From Actinomycetota bacterium (GTDB lineage Bacteria > Actinomycetota > Thermoleophilia > Miltoncostaeales > Miltoncostaeaceae), in contig SYFI01000002.1 in NCBI GenBank assembly GCA_005800465.1, positions 1 to 8,245 of the forward strand: a DNA stretch of 8,245 nt, given 5' to 3'. Shown in pieces: positions 1 through 6,941 of this stretch. The notes under the pieces are model-generated. The model was not told where the DNA came from and searched no databases. It saw nothing but the letters and a program-made list of their open reading frames with translations. The position numbers and the translations under genes are program-made. Position 1 is the first letter of the stretch. Every line of letters begins with the position of its first letter.

Positions 1-3000
1 CCCATTCTCGAGCTCCAACATCGCCAACGAGTAGATCCGCCTCTGCAGGTCGTAGTCGTCCTCGTGCTCGTCGAAGTGCGCCCCGGTCTTCCAGTCGACG
101 ATGAGCGCGGAGCCGTCGGGCAGTGTGGCCAGCACGTCGATCACACCGGTGATCAACTGCCCGCCGATGAGCGTGGCGAAGGGCACCTCGGTCTGAACGT
201 CGGCGGACTTCAGCGTCTCGGCCACCGGGTGCGCCTTGGCGCGCTCTAGGCATGCACGCAGCCTTTTCTCGTCCTCAGTCGTCACTGGGCGCGGGTGGGT
301 GCGGGCCGCCTCGCGCTGCTTGGCCCGCTCGATGGCCTCGTCAACGTCAAGCCCTCTGGCCCAGTCAACGTGCTCGAGGGTCTCATGCACCAGTTGGCCA
401 AACTCGCGCCCGTCGCGGTCGGGGTCGCCTGTGGTGAGGGTGTCCTCGCCCGTGGTGTCGGCCGAGGTTCGCTGGCCCTCGCCCTGTAGGCCAAGGTCGC
501 GCTCCAGGTAGCGGCGCAGGCCGCACTTTCGCCACTTCTGCAGGTTGCTGTAGCTGATGGCGCCGCTCGCCATCGGCTGCGGGATGGTGGCGTCGTCTTC
601 TGCCGCCTCTGGGTCGGGCTCGGGGGCGGTGGCTGCGGCCACGGTGATTGCCGGGGGCGTCGGCGGGTGCGCCGGGTCGAGGCGGCGCACGCGGATTGGC
701 ACCTTGGTGCCGGGCACGTTGATGATCTCCGTGGCGCCTGCCGGAATGTGCTCGGTCAGGTCGAGGGCATCTTTGAACACCATGGTGGCCATGCCGGCCC
801 ACGACAGCTCATCTTTGGTGGTGATGTATCCGGTGCCGATGAACATGAGGTGGTCTTTGGCGCGGGTGATTCCCACGTAGGCCACCCGGCGACGCTCCTC
901 GCCCTGGGCCAAGTTGATGGCCGCTCGTGCCGCGAGCAGCGGGGTGGTGGCTGCCCCCTGACGCGCGATGCCCACTGAGCCATCGCGGCCTGCCAGTGTG
1001 CGGCCCTTCTCAGATGGCGGGGCCCACGACATGCGGGTCATGGCCACCAGCGGGAACTCCAGGCCCTTGGCGCCGAACATGGTCATCAGCTTGACGGCGT
1101 CAACGCCTGCCGGCACGCGCAGGTCCACGTTCTCCTTGTCTTCCGGCAGGCGGTCGAGCACGTCGCGGATGGACGGGCCGGTGAAGTCGCGCTCGACGCG
1201 GGCGATGGCGCCGATGAGGCGCTCGATGTTGCGAAGCTGCGCGCCCGTTGGGTCGTTGGCTTCAAGGACCAGATCGTATCCATGCTCGGTGACGATCGCC
1301 TGGGCCAGCCCCGACACCGACACCCGGCCCACAAGGGCGGCCACGCGCTGGTGGGCGTTGAAGACGTCGGGGTTGATCAGCGCCAGGTCGTCAATGGCCG
1401 GGGTGGGCACCACCAGCGCCTTCTGCTCATCCCACGTGAGCGAGTGCTTCTTGAGGATGGGGTTGATCTCGGTGGTCGAGAGCCCGGCGATGGGGCTGGT
1501 GGCCACGCGCAGGAACCAGTTCTGGGCAGGAGGGTCTGCGAACAGCTCGAGGTAGGCGATGAGGTCCTGGCACTCGGGGCGGTCCAGCAGGCCGCCGGAC
1601 ATCAGCGAGAGGTTAGGGATACCAAGGCGACGGAACTCTGCGGCGTAGATACCCAGGTACAGGTTGGTGGGGCAGAGCACGGCGATGTCGGAGATCTTCA
1701 GGCCAAGGTCTTGCGCCTGCTTGAGGATCACCGGCACGGCCAGGCGGGCCTCGGTTTCGGCACTCAGGTTGCGGCCGTCGCCCAGGGCGTAGATCACGTC
1801 GACCGATGGCGGCGTGAGTGGTGGATCCTTCGGCGTGGCCTTGGCCTTCATGGTGATGAGCGCCTTCGCGCCGCGGGCCAGCGTTGACGTGGGGTCGATG
1901 TCGTCGGGCTCGAGGATTCGCCTGGCCAGGGCGTTGATGCCATCGAGCACCGGTGGCTGGGAGCGGTAGTTCTCGTCGAGGGTGACGTTGCCCATGTCGG
2001 GCGACTCCACCAGGCCGAGGAACACCGTGACATCCGCGTCGCGGAACCCGTAGAGGGACTGGTTGGCGTCGCCCACGGGGATGAGCGCGCCGCCCGGCGC
2101 CACCAGGTCTTCGAGCACTGCCATCTGCAGTGGCGAGGTGTCCTGTGCCTCGTCCACGTACACGCGGCGGAACTTGCGGGGGGAGGGGAGGGTGCCCAGC
2201 TTCAGCGCGAGCTCGGCGATGTCGGTGTAGTCGGCGATGCCCTCCACGGCCTTCAGCGCGCGGTAGTGGCCGTCGTACAGGTCGAGTGCCTCGGCAATGG
2301 CCAGCGCGGCAGGGCGCAGGTGGGCGTCAATCTGCATCTGCTTCAGGCGCAGCATCCCCGCCTTGGCCTGCTCGAGCAGCGGCTTTAGATCTGCCTTCAC
2401 GTTGCCTGGGCGCCCGTGGGTGCGCATCACCTCGCCAGCCTCCAGCAGGGCCAGGTCGCTGGCCAGCTTCGCTGCGGCCTTCTCGTTGATCTCGGGTGAC
2501 TTGACGAGGTGCCGGAGCAGCTCCATCACCTCGTTGATCTCGCGCTCGGTGGGTGGGTGGGCCTCGGGCACGTGCAGGTCGGCCATGTCGAGTCGCATGC
2601 GCACGGCGCGGTCGTGGAACTCCTGGATCTCGCTGGCAAGCCGCTCGGGCATCGGGCTGAAGGCCTGCTCCAGCACCGTGCGCTTCTCGGGCGCGATCTC
2701 CGCCAGCACCATGGCCGCTGCCTGCTGGCGCAGGCCCACCAGCAGGCGCTCTTCGCCGGGCTTGAGTGACACCGGCACACCAAGGTCGAGCGCGTGCTCC
2801 AGCACCAGGCGCTGGCACACGGCGTCGATGGTGCCGCACATCAGGCGAAGGGTGGCCTCGCCCGCGCGATCAGGTGCAAGCTCGCGCAGGCGCTCCTCAA
2901 TGCGGGCGGTCACGTTGGCGGCGGCTGCGCGGGTGAAGGTGCACACCAGAATGTCTTCGGGCGCGATGTCGTGGTCAATGAGGTCGCGGGCCACCAGCGC

Positions 3001-3117
3001 GGTGAGGGTGTGGGTCTTGCCCGATCCCGCACCAGCGGTGAGGGCAAAGTTGCCGGTGGCCTCAAGGGCGCCCGCCTGGGTGTCTGACAGGCCAAAGCGG
3101 TCGGCAAGCGCGCTCAT
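1..3117 (-). CDS. UvrD-family SF1 helicase with C-terminal PD-(D/E)XK nuclease (AddA/AdnB-type subunit), 3' end cut by window edge
   Basis: This is the motor subunit of a heterodimeric DNA helicase-nuclease that would unwind and resect double-strand break ends. The frame is open from the ATG at 3117 to base 1, giving 1039 visible residues without a stop. Helicase motifs appear in order: AGAGSGKT (28-35, Walker A), TFTRAAA (60-66, Ia), YVDEAQD (320-326, Walker B), VGDANQSLYGFR (348-359, III), LDENYRS (380-386, IV), AKGLEFP (683-689, V) and RRVAYVGITRAK (743-754, VI). A Pro/Ala/Glu-rich linker (about 811-849) leads to a RecB-like nuclease: H911 in QLVHETLE, D994 in GVIDV, D1008 and K1010 in IVDWKTG, and Q1025 and Y1029 in LQRRIY. 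Family members usually run about 1050-1250 residues, so only a short C-terminal tail is missing. Motif V has Phe681 where UvrD-type enzymes have His. The start is supported by GGAG six bases upstream. AddA and AdnB cannot be told apart by eye; the dead partner subunit favours an AddAB-like arrangement. Confidence 0.93.
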   Translation of the reverse strand, partial: MSALADRFGLSDTQAGALEATGNFALTAGAGSGKTHTLTALVARDLIDHDIAPEDILVCTFTRAAAANVTARIEERLRELAPDRAGEATLRLMCGTIDAVCQRLVLEHALDLGVPVSLKPGEERLLVGLRQQAAAMVLAEIAPEKRTVLEQAFSPMPERLASEIQEFHDRAVRMRLDMADLHVPEAHPPTEREINEVMELLRHLVKSPEINEKAAAKLASDLALLEAGEVMRTHGRPGNVKADLKPLLEQAKAGMLRLKQMQIDAHLRPAALAIAEALDLYDGHYRALKAVEGIADYTDIAELALKLGTLPSPRKFRRVYVDEAQDTSPLQMAVLEDLVAPGGALIPVGDANQSLYGFRDADVTVFLGLVESPDMGNVTLDENYRSQPPVLDGINALARRILEPDDIDPTSTLARGAKALITMKAKATPKDPPLTPPSVDVIYALGDGRNLSAETEARLAVPVILKQAQDLGLKISDIAVLCPTNLYLGIYAAEFRRLGIPNLSLMSGGLLDRPECQDLIAYLELFADPPAQNWFLRVATSPIAGLSTTEINPILKKHSLTWDEQKALVVPTPAIDDLALINPDVFNAHQRVAALVGRVSVSGLAQAIVTEHGYDLVLEANDPTGAQLRNIERLIGAIARVERDFTGPSIRDVLDRLPEDKENVDLRVPAGVDAVKLMTMFGAKGLEFPLVAMTRMSWAPPSEKGRTLAGRDGSVGIARQGAATTPLLAARAAINLAQGEERRRVAYVGITRAKDHLMFIGTGYITTKDELSWAGMATMVFKDALDLTEHIPAGATEIINVPGTKVPIRVRRLDPAHPPTPPAITVAAATAPEPDPEAAEDDATIPQPMASGAISYSNLQKWRKCGLRRYLERDLGLQGEGQRTSADTTGEDTLTTGDPDRDGREFGQLVHETLEHVDWARGLDVDEAIERAKQREAARTHPRPVTTEDEKRLRACLERAKAHPVAETLKSADVQTEVPFATLIGGQLITGVIDVLATLPDGSALIVDWKTGAHFDEHEDDYDLQRRIYSLAMLELENG
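3114..3117 (-). other. ATGA stop/start overlap coupling the two nuclease genes
   Basis: On the minus strand the TGA stop of the AddB-like gene (3116-3114) shares bases with the ATG of the helicase gene (3117-3115). This four-base overlap is the classic layout for translational coupling and suggests the two subunits are made in matched amounts from one mRNA. Confidence 0.9.
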
Positions 3118-5741
3118 GTGGTGCTCCACGCGGTGGTGGAGATGTACTGGTGTCCACACCACGGGGCGTCGCAGGTTTCGCCGGTGCCCCACACCTCTTT
3201 GTTCTTAATGCCGTGGCAGGCGAGCGCTGCGCGTTCGGTGGCCCGCTTGTTGTCGGCCACCCATTCCACGTCAACCTCGCCGCCTCCGCCAATGGGGCGC
3301 GTGGTTGATCCCACGTGGTCCTGGTGGGCGACCGACACGTACAGAAAGCCCAGAATCTCGCGGGGCAGGCCTGCTTGCGGGTCGCCTGCGGCCATGAACG
3401 GGTACAGGCCCTTCTGCAGCTCGTCGCGGCGCTTGGCGTAGTCGGGCAGCTGGATGGTGCGCTGCAGCTTCCAGTCGATCACCAACACGCCGCGGTCGGT
3501 CACGTCGACGCGGTCGGCCACGCCGCTGATGGTGAAGCCCTCCACGATGTTGCCGCTGCGAAGCCACATCTGCGCCGCCACCGGCCGCCACCCCGGGGCG
3601 ATCTCGTTCATGTACTCCGGGTCGTAGTACTTGCGCGCAGTGGCCTCGATCCAACCCTCAAGCATGTCGCGCTTCTCGCGGGGCACCATGGGCCATGCGG
3701 GATGGGGGTGAATTGCGGCCATGGCTGCTGCCACACGCTTGTCGAGTGGGGCACCGTGCACCGGGTGTTTGCCGCCCAGGGTGAGGGCCATGCCAAGCGC
3801 CTCGTCGGCCACGTTGCCCATGTGCAGGTTTACGCCGCCGCGGCTCCACGGACGCATGTGGCGGCCCACCATCCAGCCGAGGGGGCAGCGCAGGTACTCC
3901 TCGAGAGTGGTTACCGAGATGGTGGTCTTGGGGGTATCCGGGAATTCAGGCGGGCGCCGGTGGCGGGCGAGGGCGTCGAGCGCGTGGCTCACAGGGCCGG
4001 GGTCGGCGATGCCTGCCCGGGCGCGGCCCTGCATGCGGCGGCGGAGGGCGGCACCGTCGCGCACGGAGATCACCTCTGGGGTGAGGTCGTTTGCTTTCTC
4101 CACCTGCGTGAACCACGGGGACGGGTCGCGCTCGATGCCGTCGGCGCCCTGTGGCTGGCGAATCATGGTGAGGGCGCCGATGGCCACTGCCTGAATCGCC
4201 TGGAAGTCGGTGCGCTCGTCGCGGGGGCGGAGGGCCGGTGCGGCGTCGATTAGCCCGCGGCTCACGAAGGGTGATGCCGATGGGGTGCGGGGCAGGCTGC
4301 CGGCCAAGATGCCCGTCATCACCACGTGGCTCGCGCCGAGGGCGGCCACTTCGGTGGGGCGGAGGATTGCCACGCCGCCGGTGGTGCCACGGGGGCGGGG
4401 CACGGCGACGCTCTCTTCCAGAATGACGACAGCGTGCGCAGGCGGCTCGACGCCGTGGGCGCGCAGGGTGTCGATCTGGGTGCGAAGGGCATCGAGCCAC
4501 AGGTAGGCCTGCTGCAGTTGGGGGCCAAGTGCGTCGGGGGTGCCGCCTGCGGCCTGGTACGCGTTGTTGGCAAGGCGGAGGCCAAGGGCGTGCAGGGCGT
4601 CGGCTTCGGCGAGTGAGCCGGCGGCGTGGGTGGTGGCTGCTGCCTGGATGTCGTCAGTCGTAAGACCGAGGGTGAGCGCGTCGGAGTCTTCTGCCAGATC
4701 GGCCAGCAGGTCGGCGCGCAGAGCGGGTTGCTCATCGGCCACCTCAAGCGTGAGGGCCACACGTTCGAGCACCGCGCCCACCAGGGAGTCGCGCATGGCC
4801 GCACCGCGGCTGGCCACCACCGGGAGGCCGCGGCGGGACGCGGCCTTTATCGCCGCGTCGCCGGCTTCGTCATTCGGTACGCACACCACGATGTCGTCGA
4901 GCGGCGTACCGGCATCGGCCCAGTCGGCTGCCACCTCAATGGCCACCTCAACCTCATCGTCGGCCTCGATGAGCCGAGGGGTGACGGCGTGCACCTCTGT
5001 GTCGGGGACCGTCCCCGACACAGAACTCACGTCAACACGCGCGGCATCGATACCCATCTGCGCCAACATCAACTCGGCGTCGTTGGGCGATGTTGCCAGA
5101 TGCAGGGTGACCGGTGCGTTCTCTGCCAGTGCCATGAGCAGGTGGCCCGTGGTGGGGCGGAAGGCTGACGGCGGTGCCACCACCAGCGGGCGGTCGTAGG
5201 TGATGCCCTCGGCAGCGCGTGCGGTGAGCACGCGGAACCTGGCGCGGCTCACCACGCCCATCTCGTTCAGTACATGGCGCAGTTCGGCGATTCCGCTCTC
5301 AGTGGGGGTCTGGGCGGGGTAGTCGTCGCCCACCAGGTCGTCCAGCTGCTTTAGATGGGCCACGAGGCGGTCAACATCGGCAGGCCTTTCGGCAACTGCA
5401 CGCAGGATGGGGGGGATGGAGTCGTGCCCGAGCGCGTCGGTGACCTTGGCGCGAAGTTCGATGTCGTCGAGCGGCGCAGGAACCTCAGCGCGGCTGCCCA
5501 CATCGCGCCACAGTCGCTCCATGGTGTCCACCGTGCCGCCGAGAAGGGTGCCCTGCTCGGCAGCGGCCCGGGTGAGCACGCGGTGGCGGGCAAGGGCACT
5601 GGCCACGATGAGACGGCTGTCGGGGCCGTTGCGCCAGCCCTCCAGCAGGGAGTCCCACACCCGGGCCGGTCGGCTGTACGTGACCACCTGCAGGCGGCCA
5701 GTGGTTGGGCGAGGTGACGTCACGCTCTCATTGTCCCGCAT
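3114..5741 (-). CDS. AddB-like subunit: degenerate helicase fold with C-terminal PD-(D/E)XK nuclease
   Basis: This 875-residue protein is the likely partner of the downstream helicase-nuclease. It has the AddB/RexB plan: an inactive helicase-like scaffold followed by a RecB-family nuclease. Where a P-loop should be, the sequence reads VVTYSRPARVW (19-29), with no GxxGxGKT. The Walker B position reads LVVAPPSAF (186-194), with no acidic pair. VVMTGILAGSLPR (473-485) matches the GxxEGxxP region of AddB. The nuclease core shows G740, D743 and D746 in SGVADRVD, D756 and K758 in VIDWK, and Q776 and Y780 in LQKGLY. The family His of the G-x-x-x-H motif is Asp646 (GNVADEAL). C619, C842, C857 and C862 flank the domain as in the iron-sulfur nucleases of AddB and Cas4, but with C-x14-C-x4-C spacing. 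Only one other Cys (C287) occurs. AddB is usually about 1100 residues, so this copy is short. The start is uncertain: an in-frame GTG at 5723 is also possible. Confidence 0.88.
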   Translation of the reverse strand: MRDNESVTSPRPTTGRLQVVTYSRPARVWDSLLEGWRNGPDSRLIVASALARHRVLTRAAAEQGTLLGGTVDTMERLWRDVGSRAEVPAPLDDIELRAKVTDALGHDSIPPILRAVAERPADVDRLVAHLKQLDDLVGDDYPAQTPTESGIAELRHVLNEMGVVSRARFRVLTARAAEGITYDRPLVVAPPSAFRPTTGHLLMALAENAPVTLHLATSPNDAELMLAQMGIDAARVDVSSVSGTVPDTEVHAVTPRLIEADDEVEVAIEVAADWADAGTPLDDIVVCVPNDEAGDAAIKAASRRGLPVVASRGAAMRDSLVGAVLERVALTLEVADEQPALRADLLADLAEDSDALTLGLTTDDIQAAATTHAAGSLAEADALHALGLRLANNAYQAAGGTPDALGPQLQQAYLWLDALRTQIDTLRAHGVEPPAHAVVILEESVAVPRPRGTTGGVAILRPTEVAALGASHVVMTGILAGSLPRTPSASPFVSRGLIDAAPALRPRDERTDFQAIQAVAIGALTMIRQPQGADGIERDPSPWFTQVEKANDLTPEVISVRDGAALRRRMQGRARAGIADPGPVSHALDALARHRRPPEFPDTPKTTISVTTLEEYLRCPLGWMVGRHMRPWSRGGVNLHMGNVADEALGMALTLGGKHPVHGAPLDKRVAAAMAAIHPHPAWPMVPREKRDMLEGWIEATARKYYDPEYMNEIAPGWRPVAAQMWLRSGNIVEGFTISGVADRVDVTDRGVLVIDWKLQRTIQLPDYAKRRDELQKGLYPFMAAGDPQAGLPREILGFLYVSVAHQDHVGSTTRPIGGGGEVDVEWVADNKRATERAALACHGIKNKEVWGTGETCDAPWCGHQYISTTAWSTT
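3124..3127 (-). promoter_or_regulatory. Shine-Dalgarno site for the helicase-nuclease gene
   Basis: Read on the minus strand, GGAG lies six bases upstream of the ATG at 3117, inside the last codons of the AddB-like gene. It supports that ATG as the true start and allows re-initiation after the upstream stop. Confidence 0.7.
4996..5024. repeat. Perfect 29-bp palindrome inside the AddB-like coding sequence
   Basis: The arm TCTGTGTCGGGGAC (4996-5009) is matched by its exact reverse complement at 5011-5024, around one central base at 5010. It lies wholly within the AddB-like gene, from the first base of codon 240 to the second base of codon 249, and encodes SVSGTVPDTE. With about 0.28 chance per base pair at this composition, a 14-pair perfect match would be expected roughly 1 in 10,000 times in a window this size. 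Its position, just before the conserved stretch RLIEADDEVEVAIE, looks like an inter-domain linker. It resembles a dispersed palindromic repeat inserted in frame, as the Rickettsia palindromic elements are. That origin is an inference; the palindrome itself is certain. Confidence 0.85.
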
Positions 5742-5752
5742 TCACGAGAGTG

Positions 5753-5758
5753 ACCTTA
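5753..5758 (-). promoter_or_regulatory. Candidate -10 box for the addB-like/addA-like operon
   Basis: On the minus strand TAAGGT fits the actinobacterial TANNNT -10 pattern and lies 11 bases before the ATG at 5741. Transcription would then start only a few bases before the start codon, giving an almost leaderless mRNA. No good -35 is seen at 17-18 bases; the nearest TTG-like hexamer (TTGCGA) is about 20 bases away. This is a weak call based on one hexamer. Confidence 0.4.
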
Positions 5759-5792
5759 CGGGCACGGAACTGCGGCGGTCGCAACCACCGCC

Positions 5793-5830
5793 CACCTCAG
5801 CCACCCGGAGGGGCCCGTGTGGCTGAGGTG
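5793..5830. repeat. Inverted repeat with 12-bp arms in the divergent intergenic region
   Basis: CACCTCAGCCAC (5793-5804) and GTGGCTGAGGTG (5819-5830) are perfect reverse complements separated by 14 bases. The repeat sits between the two divergent start codons (5741 and 5921), upstream of both candidate promoters. No T-run follows either arm and the genes point away from it, so it is unlikely to be a terminator. It could be an operator for a dimeric regulator or a dispersed repeat. The rest of the 179-bp spacer shows nothing else I can name. Confidence 0.65.
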
Positions 5831-5907
5831 AGTGTGGACGGCGCTCCGGCCCATGGCGACGACGGCTCTGGGCCGACGTGGTTGTGGGCTTCAGCCGATG
5901 CTGGGCG

Positions 5908-5913
5908 TATCCT
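5908..5913 (+). promoter_or_regulatory. Candidate leaderless promoter (-10 box) for the secreted-protein gene
   Basis: TATCCT fits TANNNT and is followed by seven bases and then the ATG at 5921, so the A of the start codon is where transcription would be expected to begin. There is no Shine-Dalgarno sequence before this ATG, which fits a leaderless mRNA. No clear -35 is visible (GGGCTT at 5886-5891 is the hexamer at about 17-bp spacing). Confidence 0.5.
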
Positions 5914-5920
5914 TGCGCCC

Positions 5921-6901
5921 ATGAAGACGAGCGCGCTCTCTCTTGCGGCCGCGGCCGCCACTGTGCTCGCCGCTCCCGTCATGGCCAGTGCCTCGGCCCA
6001 GGTGCTGTTCTCGCAGTCGGCCGCCACTGCCACCACCTCTGCGGTGCGCGGCGCCTCGGGCACCGTGTCGATGCGCACCGCGCACAAGGCCGTGCTTGCA
6101 TTTGAGGAGCGCCCGGGCACCCGCACGGGGTTGATGTCTGAGGCCGCGTTCTCGGGCCTCTGGGGCGGTGCATTCCACACCGACCCTCCCAACGCCATTC
6201 TCACCGGCGTTGACCCGCTCGGCCGCAACCACCGCGTGGTGGTGCGGGTGACGAGCGCCGCGCGTACCGCCCACGGTGTGCGCTACCAAATGCGTGCGCT
6301 CCGCGGCTCACTGCCCGCACGGCTCAGCCCCGCCAACCTGATGGTCGACAGCGTGCCCATCACGGCCATCTCCGCCGCCTTGAAGGCGTACCTGGCAGGC
6401 AGCTCGGCGAAGGCAAACACGTACGAGACGCTCATCAACGCCCTTCATTTCCCCATGATGGCCCCGGTCACCACCAGCCCGCAGATCGTCATCTTAAGCG
6501 GCAGCCCGATGGTCGGCAGCTCGCCGAACTTTCGGGCGCAGGTGATCAACGGCCAGCAGATCGTGTTCGAGCCTGGCGCCCAGATGGTGTTCCCGCCCAG
6601 CACGACGGCCGTGTCGATTGTGTCGCCGCAGGGCCCGGGCCCATGTGCCTGGCCCGACGGCCTGCAGGGGTCGGCGCAGGTGCTGGCAAGCACCGGTGGC
6701 ACTACCGACTATCCGGGCACGTCGCTTCCGGGCGTCGTGATCACCAGTACGCCCCTGTTCAGCGGCATTTGCCAGCTAGTCTATGACATCACGACGATTC
6801 CGGCCAAGAAAGCCGCGACCACATTTCAGGTGGGAATCACCTTCACCAACACGTCGTCACAGCCCGTGGTGCTGCAGCCCGTGCAGATAAGCGCCGACTA
6901 G
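5921..6901 (+). CDS. Secreted protein of unknown function
   Basis: The 326-residue product begins with a short basic start (MKTS), an Ala/Val-rich hydrophobic core and an ASASA site, giving a Sec signal peptide with likely cleavage after residue 26. The first half contains FEERPGTRTGLMSEAAFSGL (61-80), then WGG and FHTDPPNAILTG (85-96). This resembles a pattern I know from uncharacterised exported bacterial proteins (RP-x-R-x-x-G, a Trp, then DPPNA-x-L), for which I can give no function. The C-terminal part is rich in beta-prone Thr/Val/Ile segments and holds two cysteines, C242 and C284, that could form a disulfide; its end (TFQVGITFTNTSSQPVVLQP) looks like an Ig-like strand pair. The frame extends upstream to 5705, but that part overlaps the divergent gene, is Arg/Gly/Pro-rich and lacks a signal sequence, so I place the start at 5921. 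It probably shares a transcript with the collagen-like gene downstream. Confidence 0.85.
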   Translation: MKTSALSLAAAAATVLAAPVMASASAQVLFSQSAATATTSAVRGASGTVSMRTAHKAVLAFEERPGTRTGLMSEAAFSGLWGGAFHTDPPNAILTGVDPLGRNHRVVVRVTSAARTAHGVRYQMRALRGSLPARLSPANLMVDSVPITAISAALKAYLAGSSAKANTYETLINALHFPMMAPVTTSPQIVILSGSPMVGSSPNFRAQVINGQQIVFEPGAQMVFPPSTTAVSIVSPQGPGPCAWPDGLQGSAQVLASTGGTTDYPGTSLPGVVITSTPLFSGICQLVYDITTIPAKKAATTFQVGITFTNTSSQPVVLQPVQISAD

Positions 6902-6930
6902 CCCCTCGGGTGCGGCGCCCTCTTCTCCCC

Positions 6931-6935
6931 AAGGA
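6931..6935 (+). promoter_or_regulatory. Shine-Dalgarno site of the collagen-like gene
   Basis: AAGGA lies six bases before the ATG at 6942. Unlike the upstream gene, this one has a clear ribosome binding site. That fits translation from within a longer mRNA started at the leaderless promoter near 5910. The 40-bp gap contains no convincing terminator. Confidence 0.65.
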
Positions 6936-6941
6936 CTCCTC

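Noticed and set aside
1309..1318. A CCCCGACAC match to one arm of the 29-bp palindrome
   Set aside because: It has only about nine matching bases, no second arm, and sits in a normal Ser/Val/Gly coding stretch, so it is not a second copy.
2297..4253. Long plus-strand open frames (303 and 312 codons) opposite the helicase and nuclease genes
   Set aside because: They are antisense to genes with unmistakable motifs, their products are Arg/Ser/Gly/His-rich without recognisable domains, and high GC content makes such shadow frames common.
1..5741. A phage-defence island or CRISPR-associated (Cas4-like) reading of the two nucleases
   Set aside because: No CRISPR repeats, no other defence genes and no mobility genes are visible. 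The paired motor-nuclease architecture fits housekeeping AddAB/AdnAB better.
5705..5920. An upstream extension of the secreted-protein frame beginning with ATG at 5705
   Set aside because: It overlaps the divergent AddB-like gene, is Arg/Gly/Pro-rich, and would bury the clear signal peptide that begins at 5921.
6902..6941. A possible attenuator hairpin in the 40-bp gap (GGGTGC/GCGCCC) and the mini-palindrome AGGACTCCT over the ribosome binding site
   Set aside because: The first stem is short and imperfect without a T-run, and the second has a one-base loop; neither is stronger than chance in GC-rich DNA.
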